From: Deltaproteobacteria bacterium
Lineage (GTDB): Bacteria > Myxococcota_A > Bradymonadia > UBA7976 > VGTA01
Length of the DNA stretch: 5,293 bases
Assembly: GCA_016874875.1 (NCBI GenBank)
Contig: VGTA01000294.1
Span: 1 to 5,293 of the forward strand
Direction: 5' to 3'
Both the position numbers and the translations under genes were made by a program. This document shows positions 1 to 4,389 of this stretch, piece by piece. The notes beneath the pieces were generated by a model. That model saw only the letters and a program-made list of their open reading frames with translations. It had not been told where the DNA came from and did no database searches. Position 1 is the stretch's first letter. Each line of letters begins with the position of its first letter.

Positions 1-84
1 CGCCCCGCCCACGAGCGCCGCGCCCACGAGCGCCCTCCGCCACAGCCGCGCCCACACGGGCGCCGAACAGCACGCTGACCACAT
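1..84 (-). CDS. N-terminus of a membrane-anchored or secreted protein (partial)
   Basis: An ATG at 84-82 on the minus strand opens a frame with no stop to the window edge, giving 28 residues. It begins five bases after the TAG of the SseB-like gene. A purine-rich GGGAGGGG at 100-93, inside the end of the upstream gene, lies 8 bases before the start and could serve as ribosome binding site. The peptide has a basic stretch (RLWRR, residues 13-17) followed by a small hydrophobic run (ALVGAALVGGA, 18-28), which looks like the start of a signal peptide or membrane anchor. The last codons come from a 15-bp direct repeat at 6-34. The function cannot be judged because the rest is missing. Short open frames are common by chance at this GC content, so the call rests on spacing, ribosome binding site and N-terminal character. 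Confidence 0.5.
   Translation of the reverse strand, partial: MWSACCSAPVWARLWRRALVGAALVGGA
6..34. repeat. 15-bp-period direct repeat, two copies
   Basis: The 14-base motif CGCCCACGAGCGCC occurs at 6-19 and again at 21-34, a period of 15 bases. If the partial gene at 84-1 is real, the repeat is in frame and encodes repeated A-L-V-G hydrophobic residues in its putative signal or anchor segment. Confidence 0.6.
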
Positions 85-89
85 CTCTG

Positions 90-935
90 CTACCCCTCCC
101 AGGAGCGCATCGCCTCGTCCATCGAGACGAGCTCGTTGCGATAGAACTCTCCCCCGAGGCGCCCGCGGGGGTTGATGAGGAGCGAGCCCACCCCCCGCGC
201 GAGCAAGGGCGGCAGGAGCTCGCGGCCCCCGCACTCTAGCACGTCGAGGCCGCGCGCGTCATAGCAGAGCGCCTCCTCCCACGAGGTGAAGACGGCGGCG
301 GACTCGTACCCCGTGAGGGCGCGAAACGAGCGCGGGGCGGCGGCGGCGAGGGCGGGGGCGGGGGCGTCGACGGCGAGCAGCAGGCGCCCGCGCACGAACG
401 CCCAGTAGAGCGACTGCCGCGCCGCGTGGTCGCGCGCCTCGCTCGCCCGCCGCATGGCGCTCAGCAGGCGCTCCCCCGCCACGCTCGGCGCGTCCCCGAG
501 GTAGAGGCGCGCGTCGAGGGGCGCGCCCTCGAGGTACAGGTCGCCGAGGAGAGTCGCGGCGAGCGTGGCGACGGCGAGGCGGTCGCCCTCGCCGTAGACG
601 GGGAGCGACTGCTCAAAGGGGTCGGCGGCGGTGCGGCGGCGGAAGCCGAGCTCATAGAGGCGCTGCCCCTCCTCTTGGCTCAGGTCGCGCCGCGCCCCCC
701 GCCCCGCCGCCGCCTGCACCCGCGCCACGCCCCCCCCCCGCGCCGCGCTCAAGACCACAAAGCCCCGCCCCCCCTCGAGCACCAACCGGTTGTGACTCCC
801 CCCCTCCCGCGTGAGCCGCGCGAGCGCCTCGGCGAGCGCTGGCGCGGGGGGCGCGCTGGGGGGCGCGCTGGGGGGGGCGCTCAGGGGGGGGCTCAGGGGC
901 GTGAGGAGCGGCGGGCAGGGGGCAGGGGAGTTCAT
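90..935 (-). CDS. TY-Chap/YbjN-like plus SseB-like two-domain protein
   Basis: The protein has 281 residues. I chose the ATG at 935-933 because GAGAGG (948-943) sits 7 bases upstream; an ATG at 1019 would overlap selO. Residues 1-32 are a Pro/Ser/Ala-rich tail made by a 12-bp repeat. Residues 33-135 resemble the TY-Chap/YbjN-type fold of type III secretion chaperones and YbjN: a helix (ALAEALARL), beta strands (NRLVLEGGRGFVVL), then LSQEEGQRLYELGFRR. Residues 175-275 resemble the SseB N-terminal domain, with FTSWEEALCY and the closing SLLINPRGRLGGEFYRNEL. YbjN and SseB relatives are cytosolic and poorly understood; E. coli SseB affects serine sensitivity. Here the protein follows selO by 35 bases and is probably co-transcribed. 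A chaperone or peptide-binding role is inferred from fold resemblance only. A G10 run in the coding strand (739-730) could cause frameshifts. Confidence 0.72.
   Translation of the reverse strand: MNSPAPCPPLLTPLSPPLSAPPSAPPSAPPAPALAEALARLTREGGSHNRLVLEGGRGFVVLSAARGGGVARVQAAAGRGARRDLSQEEGQRLYELGFRRRTAADPFEQSLPVYGEGDRLAVATLAATLLGDLYLEGAPLDARLYLGDAPSVAGERLLSAMRRASEARDHAARQSLYWAFVRGRLLLAVDAPAPALAAAAPRSFRALTGYESAAVFTSWEEALCYDARGLDVLECGGRELLPPLLARGVGSLLINPRGRLGGEFYRNELVSMDEAMRSWEG
730..739. repeat. Ten-base homopolymer inside the SseB-like gene
   Basis: Ten consecutive C on the plus strand read as G10 in the coding strand. They encode the Gly triplet of R-G-G-G-V (about residues 66-70). A one-base slip would shift the frame before most of the protein is made. 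Confidence 0.9.
846..899 (+). repeat. G-run tandem repeat, potential G-quadruplex
   Basis: The plus strand has five G-runs of 6, 6, 8, 8 and 4 bases separated by 4-6 base loops. The first two units are identical 12-mers (GGGGGGCGCGCT at 846-857 and 858-869). The tract is in frame with the minus-strand gene and encodes its N-terminal SAPP/SPPL repeats (about residues 13-30). The G-rich strand is the template strand of that gene. Folding into a quadruplex is inferred from the run pattern. Confidence 0.7.
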
Positions 936-970
936 ACACAAGCCTCTCGGCGGGGGGGGGGCGGGGCGCG
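936..970 (-). promoter_or_regulatory. Intercistronic leader with ribosome binding site and C10 run
   Basis: These 35 bases separate the selO stop from the SseB-like start. In the transcript they contain C10 (961-952) and then GAGAGG (948-943), 7 bases from the ATG. No terminator hairpin is visible, which supports read-through from selO. The homopolymer lies just upstream of the ribosome binding site, so length changes there could alter initiation. Confidence 0.6.
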
Positions 971-2719
971 CTACGAGCTGCACGAGAGCGCCGAGCATCC
1001 AAAGCGCTCGAGCGCCCACGCCGGGCGGCGGCGGGCGAAGGAGGCGCGGCGGCCCGTGAGCGGCGCGTAGGGGTCGCGGAGCGCCTCAAGGAGCGCCCAG
1101 AGGGGCGAGAGGTCGCCGCGCTCGGCGGCGTCCACCGCCTCCTGCGTTAAAAAGTTGCGCGGGGTGAGCGCGGGGTTGGTGGCGCCGAGGCGAGCGTCGC
1201 GCGGCCCAGCCCCCTCGCGCGCCACCTCCGCCCGCGCCGCCCCCGCGTAGCGCTCTAGCCACGCCCACAGCCCCTCGCGCCGCGCCGCGAGCCTCTTGCG
1301 CCGCGCGGCGGGCAGCTCCTCGGGCGCGTAGAGGCAGCCCGCCAGGTGCGCCGCGCGCGCCGCCGCCCCCCCCGCCCCCTCGTCGAGCGGGAGGGCGCGG
1401 AGGGCGGCGAAAAAGAGCGTCATGTCCACCCCCGCCCCGTCGAGCGCCCGCAGCACCTCGGCGCTCTCGGCGCGGGGGGCGCCGAAGCCCACCTTGCGCG
1501 CGAGCAACGCGCTCTCGGCGCGCTCGTAGGCGGGGAGCCACGCCTCGAGCGTCTCCGAGAGGCGCGGCGCGCCCCCCGCCGCCAGGGGGGCGATGGCGTG
1601 CGCGAGGCGCGAGAGTCCCCACCGCGCGCACAGCGGCTGCGCCCCAAAGCGGTAGCGGCGCTCGGCGGCGTCCGAGGTGTTGGGCGTCCACGAGAGGTCC
1701 ACGTCGTCGAGCCAGCCGTAGGGCCCGTAGTCCACCGTGAGGCCGAGGGCGGAGAGGTTGTCGGTGTTCATCACCGCGTGCACGAACCCCACGCGCGTCC
1801 ACTCCACCATGAGGCGCAGGGTGCGCGCGCTCACCTCCTCAAACCAGCGCGCGCGGCGCTCCTCCGCGCTCAGCGCGTCCACCCCCTCGCCGGCGAGGCG
1901 CCACGCGGGGGCGAAATCGCGCTCCACGGACACGTCGAGCAGCGCCGCCGCCACCCCCCACTCCCCGCGACTCGCCGGGAGCTCAAGGTGCCCAAAGCGC
2001 AGGAAGGAGGGCGCGAGGCGGCACACCACCGCCCCCGGCTCCGCGCGCGGGCGCCCGTCGTAGAGGGGATCGCGCCACACCCGCTCCCCCGTCGCCACAA
2101 GGCTGAGCGCGCGCGTGGTGGGCACCCCGAGCGCCCACATCGCCTCGCTGCACACCAGCTCGCGGAGCGACGAGCGGAGGACGGCGCGCCCGTCGCCGCG
2201 GCGGGAGTAGGGGGTGCGCCCCGCGCCCTTGAGCTGCACCTCCCAGCGGGGGCGCGCCGGGTCCGCCACCCCGTGCAGCGCCGCCTGCGCCGCCGAGAGC
2301 GGCGGCCCCTCGTAGCTGCCGAGGCAGAGCGCGCGCCCGTCGCCGAGCTGCCCCGCCCACGCCCCGAACTGGTGACCGCCGTAGCAGGTGGCGTAGGGCC
2401 GCGCCCCGCGCAGGAGCGCCGCCCCCGAGAGCCAGCGCCCCAGGTCCTCCCCCTCGAGCTCCTCGGCGCCGAGGCCGAGCAGCGCCCCCGCGTCGGCGGA
2501 GGCGGCGAGGAGGCGGGGGGCGGGCGGGCGCTCGGGCCACACCCAGCTGTAGGCGGCGCCGCGCACCTCGCGCGACCGCCGCCCCCCCTCGGCCCCCACC
2601 GGGTCGGCGGGCAGCCCCTCCACCCACCCGCGCTCGGCGTGGGCGGCGAGGCCCCCGAGCGCCTCGGGGGGGAGCGTCGGCAGGGGGGGCGCGGGGGCGG
2701 GGGCGGCGTCGTCGCTCAT
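971..2719 (-). CDS. selO: SelO/YdiU protein adenylyltransferase (pseudokinase AMPylator)
   Basis: The protein has 582 residues; E. coli YdiU has 478. SelO enzymes transfer AMP from ATP to Ser/Thr/Tyr hydroxyls of proteins and are linked to oxidative stress. Family motifs appear in order: YGGHQFGAWAGQLGDGRA (113-130), VQLKGAGRTPYSRRGDGRAV (161-180), SSLREL (183-188), and HAVMNTDNLSALGLTVDYGP (314-333). By spacing to Pseudomonas syringae SelO, K164 and E187 match its ATP-binding Lys/Glu pair, D320 the catalytic Asp, N321 and D330 the metal ligands. The C-terminus keeps the family Cys-Ser-Ser ending (C580). That Cys codon is TGC, so this is not a selenoprotein. I chose the ATG at 2719-2717 because GGAG (2729-2726) lies 6 bases upstream; upstream in-frame ATGs at 2764 and 3088 lack such support, and the latter runs into the Rieske gene. 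Extra length comes from a Pro/Ala-rich N-terminus and insertions between 188 and 310. It probably heads an operon with the SseB-like gene. Confidence 0.96.
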   Translation of the reverse strand: MSDDAAPAPAPPLPTLPPEALGGLAAHAERGWVEGLPADPVGAEGGRRSREVRGAAYSWVWPERPPAPRLLAASADAGALLGLGAEELEGEDLGRWLSGAALLRGARPYATCYGGHQFGAWAGQLGDGRALCLGSYEGPPLSAAQAALHGVADPARPRWEVQLKGAGRTPYSRRGDGRAVLRSSLRELVCSEAMWALGVPTTRALSLVATGERVWRDPLYDGRPRAEPGAVVCRLAPSFLRFGHLELPASRGEWGVAAALLDVSVERDFAPAWRLAGEGVDALSAEERRARWFEEVSARTLRLMVEWTRVGFVHAVMNTDNLSALGLTVDYGPYGWLDDVDLSWTPNTSDAAERRYRFGAQPLCARWGLSRLAHAIAPLAAGGAPRLSETLEAWLPAYERAESALLARKVGFGAPRAESAEVLRALDGAGVDMTLFFAALRALPLDEGAGGAAARAAHLAGCLYAPEELPAARRKRLAARREGLWAWLERYAGAARAEVAREGAGPRDARLGATNPALTPRNFLTQEAVDAAERGDLSPLWALLEALRDPYAPLTGRRASFARRRPAWALERFGCSALSCSS

Positions 2720-2800
2720 GGGCGGCTCCAGACTCGGGTGGCGCGGGCGGCCGCGCTGTGGCATGAGGGGGAGCGCAAATCCAAGCACAGGAGAGCGGTG
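2720..2800. promoter_or_regulatory. Divergent intergenic region between selO and the Rieske gene
   Basis: These 81 bases lie between two divergent starts, so both promoters must lie here or inside the opposing gene. On the minus strand GGAG at 2729-2726 is the selO ribosome binding site. On the plus strand AGGAG at 2789-2793, 7 bases before the ATG, serves the Rieske gene. I see no convincing -35/-10 pair; the only less GC-rich patch is around 2776-2790. Confidence 0.6.
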
Positions 2801-3169
2801 ATGTCGAACCCAGCGGCCAAATATGAGGGCGAGCCCCAGGGCGGCGCGTGGCGTCGCGTGTGCCCCGCGGAGGACGTGGCCGCCGACGGCCTCTACCCCT
2901 TCGCCCTCCCCCTCGGCGACCTCCTCCACGCCCCGCTCCTCGTGGTGCGCCGCGGCGACGCCCTCTACGCCCTCCATGACGAGTGCCCTCACAGGCGCGT
3001 CAAGCTGAGCGAGCGCGCCTACCTCAAGGGCGACCTCGTGGTCTGCGGCTGGCACCACTGGGGCTTTCACCTCGAGACGGGCGCCCACATGCTCCCCACG
3101 GGGATCTGCGTGCCCACCTACCCCCTAGCCCTCCGCGACGGGGCGCTGTGGGCGCTGCTGGAGTCCTAG
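2801..3169 (+). CDS. Single-domain Rieske [2Fe-2S] protein
   Basis: The protein has 122 residues and is soluble, with no signal peptide or membrane segment. The Rieske cluster motif is complete: C62-P-H64, 17 residues, then C82-G-W-H85, with WGFHLETGAH after the second pair. The tail (VPTYPLALRDGALWALLE) matches the final strands of the fold. Small stand-alone proteins like this act as ferredoxin components of ring-hydroxylating oxygenases or as NirD-like electron carriers; no oxygenase or nitrite reductase gene is nearby, so the partner is unknown. The ATG at 2801 is supported by AGGAG 7 bases upstream. The reading frame stays open far upstream, but only antisense to selO. The gene is divergent from selO and precedes the peroxidase gene by 152 bases on the same strand. 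A role in redox or stress chemistry is inferred from context alone. Confidence 0.93.
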   Translation: MSNPAAKYEGEPQGGAWRRVCPAEDVAADGLYPFALPLGDLLHAPLLVVRRGDALYALHDECPHRRVKLSERAYLKGDLVVCGWHHWGFHLETGAHMLPTGICVPTYPLALRDGALWALLES

Positions 3170-3178
3170 AGGCGCCGC

Positions 3179-3208
3179 GCGCCCCTCCCTGCGCCCCTCC
3201 CTGCGCCC
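3179..3208. repeat. 12-bp direct repeat after the Rieske stop
   Basis: GCGCCCCTCCCT occurs at 3179-3190 and 3191-3202, followed by a partial third copy (GCGCCC). It lies ten bases past the Rieske stop codon. It is not a hairpin with a T-tract, so I do not call it a terminator. Confidence 0.6.
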
Positions 3209-3237
3209 TTGACAGCGGCGCGCTAGAGACCTAGCGT
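3209..3237 (+). promoter_or_regulatory. Candidate sigma70-type promoter for the peroxidase gene
   Basis: A perfect TTGACA at 3209-3214 is followed, after a 17-base spacer, by TAGCGT (3232-3237), which keeps the conserved first T, second A and last T of TATAAT. An alternative -10 is TAGAAT (3257-3262), a 5/6 match but without a matching -35. Either would transcribe towards the peroxidase start at 3322. Confidence 0.4.
3221..3236. promoter_or_regulatory. Inverted repeat CGCTAG-AGAC-CTAGCG
   Basis: Perfect 6-bp arms (3221-3226 and 3231-3236) flank a 4-base centre. It overlaps the spacer and -10 of the candidate promoter, so it could be an operator. It could also be a weak hairpin downstream of the Rieske gene, but no T-run follows, so a classic terminator is less likely. 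Confidence 0.4.
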
Positions 3238-3255
3238 GGCGCCCTCAGCTTAGAC

Positions 3256-3270
3256 TTAGAATAACTCTAA
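3256..3270. promoter_or_regulatory. Fur/PerR-family-like operator candidate (7-1-7 palindrome)
   Basis: TTAGAATAACTCTAA forms a 7-1-7 palindrome centred on A3263, with half sites TTAGAAT and TTAGAGT (reverse complement of the right half). Compared by eye with the PerR box TTATAATNATTATAA, 11 of 14 defined positions match. It is an AT-rich island in very GC-rich DNA, 51 bases before the start codon of a peroxidase. TTAGA also occurs directly upstream at 3250-3254. Fur-family control is inferred; the sequence shows only the palindrome. Confidence 0.4.
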
Positions 3271-3321
3271 TCAAGCCCCCCTCCCTCACGCCGCTCCTCA
3301 GAGAGCAGAGAGCCCACCCCC

Positions 3322-4374
3322 ATGCGACACCTCAGCGCGACCCTCAGCGCGACCCTCAGCGCCACCGCCCTCAGCGCCGTCGCCCTCAGCGCCGTCGCCC
3401 TCAGCGCCCCCGCCCACGCCGCCGGCCCCGACCCGCGCGCCCTCTTTCAGCCCCTCAAGGCGCCCGCCGCCCCCAAGGGCGTCGAGGAGGCCAAGGCGCT
3501 GCTCGGGCAGCAGCTGTTCCACGACAAGCGGCTCTCCAAGAACCACGACATCTCCTGCGACAGCTGCCACACGCTGACCCGGCACGGCGTGGACGGCGAG
3601 CCCACGTCGCTGGGGCACCGCGGGCAGCGCGGCGGGCGCAACTCGCCCACGGTCCTCAACGCCGCGGGGCACATCGCGCAGTTCTGGGACGGGCGCGCCC
3701 CCGACGTGGAGGCGCAGGCCAAGGGCCCCGTGCTCAACCCCGTGGAGATGGCCATGCCCTCAGAGGAGGTGGTGCTGGCCACCCTCCGCTCGATGCCGGA
3801 GTACGTGTCCGCCTTCAAGCGCGCCTTCCCCAGCGCCGCCGACCCCGTGACCTACGACAACTTCGGCGCCGCCGTGGGCGCCTTTGAGCGCCAGCTGGTC
3901 ACGCCGGGGCGCTTTGACGCCTTCCTCGCCGGCAACGACGCGGCGCTCTCCGCCGCCGAGCGCGAGGGGCTCGACCTGTTCGTGTCGGTGGGCTGCGCCG
4001 GCTGCCACTCGGGGGCGCTCCTCGGTGGCGGCATGTACCAGAAGGTGGGCCTCGTCAAGCCCTGGCCCCGCCAGGGCGACCAGGGGCGCTTCGCCCTCAC
4101 GGGGCAGGAGGCCGACAAGATGGTCTTTAAGGTGCCGTCGCTGCGCAACATCGAGCGCACCGCCCCCTACTTCCACGACGGGCAGACGGCGACCCTCGAG
4201 GAGGCGGTGCGGCTGATGGCGGAGCACCAGCTCGGGCGCGCGCTCGAGGCGCCGCAGGTGAGCGCCCTCGTCACCTTCCTCAAGGCGCTCACGGCGCCCC
4301 CCGCCGCCCGCTGGCTCAAGACCCCCGCGCTCCCCAAGAGCACCCAGGCGACACCCAAGGCGGACCCGACCTAA
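3322..4374 (+). CDS. Periplasmic di-haem cytochrome c peroxidase
   Basis: The protein has 350 residues, the usual family size. It reduces hydrogen peroxide to water in the periplasm using electrons from small c-type cytochromes or cupredoxins. Residues 1-33 form a signal peptide with likely cleavage after AHA. Two haem c motifs are present: C79-D-S-C-H83 (N-terminal, peroxidatic haem) and C225-A-G-C-H229 (C-terminal, electron-transfer haem). By spacing to Pseudomonas aeruginosa CcpA, H99 is the removable sixth ligand of the peroxidatic haem, W122 the inter-haem tryptophan, E142 the catalytic glutamate (NPVEMAM), and M299 the likely Met ligand of the second haem. Met rather than Tyr argues for a true peroxidase over MauG. 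FKVPSLRNIERTAPYFHDG (269-287) is a family signature. The ribosome binding site is weak (AGAGAG at 3307-3312, 9 bases upstream). A possible Fur/PerR-like box lies upstream. The stop is 15 bases from that of the convergent repeat gene. Confidence 0.96.
   Translation: MRHLSATLSATLSATALSAVALSAVALSAPAHAAGPDPRALFQPLKAPAAPKGVEEAKALLGQQLFHDKRLSKNHDISCDSCHTLTRHGVDGEPTSLGHRGQRGGRNSPTVLNAAGHIAQFWDGRAPDVEAQAKGPVLNPVEMAMPSEEVVLATLRSMPEYVSAFKRAFPSAADPVTYDNFGAAVGAFERQLVTPGRFDAFLAGNDAALSAAEREGLDLFVSVGCAGCHSGALLGGGMYQKVGLVKPWPRQGDQGRFALTGQEADKMVFKVPSLRNIERTAPYFHDGQTATLEEAVRLMAEHQLGRALEAPQVSALVTFLKALTAPPAARWLKTPALPKSTQATPKADPT
3331..3414 (+). repeat. 12/15-bp tandem repeats encoding the signal peptide core
   Basis: The octamer CTCAGCGC recurs six times in frame: three 12-bp units (3331-3342, 3343-3354, 3355-3366) encoding L-S-A-T, a GCC, then three 15-bp units (3370-3384, 3385-3399, 3400-3414) encoding L-S-A-V-A or L-S-A-P-A. 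Together they make nearly the entire hydrophobic core of the peroxidase signal peptide. Confidence 0.92.
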
Positions 4375-4389
4375 CCCCCCGCCCCCCCG
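4375..4389. other. 15-base gap between convergent genes
   Basis: Only C6-G-C7-G-T... separates the peroxidase TAA from the TGA of the minus-strand repeat gene. No terminator hairpin is visible, so transcripts of the two genes may overlap at their 3' ends. Confidence 0.6.

Noticed and set aside
971..985. Selenocysteine at the SelO C-terminus
   Set aside because: The C-terminal Cys codon is TGC and the stop is TAG; there is no in-frame TGA, so this is a cysteine form.
426..1070. Plus-strand frame opposite the SseB-like gene
   Set aside because: It has low-complexity Arg/Gly-rich sequence with no domain, and it opposes a gene with two recognisable domains and operon spacing.
2759..2774. Sigma54-like -24/-12 promoter (TGGCAT then GAGC) before the Rieske gene
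   Set aside because: The GG and GC elements are 11 rather than 10 bases apart and the -12 element lacks TTGC.
1346..2800. Long plus-strand open frame upstream of and continuous with the Rieske gene
   Set aside because: It is antisense to well-supported selO, is Arg/Ala/Pro-rich without recognisable motifs, and is explained by high GC content. Only the part from 2801 encodes a domain and has a ribosome binding site.
2720..3088. N-terminal extension of SelO to an ATG at 3088 or 2764
   Set aside because: The 3088 extension lies antisense to the Rieske gene and has no SelO-like motifs. The 2764 start lacks a ribosome binding site, whereas 2719 has GGAG at proper spacing.
3760..4227. Minus-strand frames opposite the peroxidase gene
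   Set aside because: They are shadows of a complete gene with all haem and catalytic motifs in the plus strand.
3322..4374. MauG-type enzyme instead of peroxidase
   Set aside because: A Met at 299 occupies the expected position for the second haem's ligand, where MauG uses Tyr, and no methylamine dehydrogenase genes are nearby.
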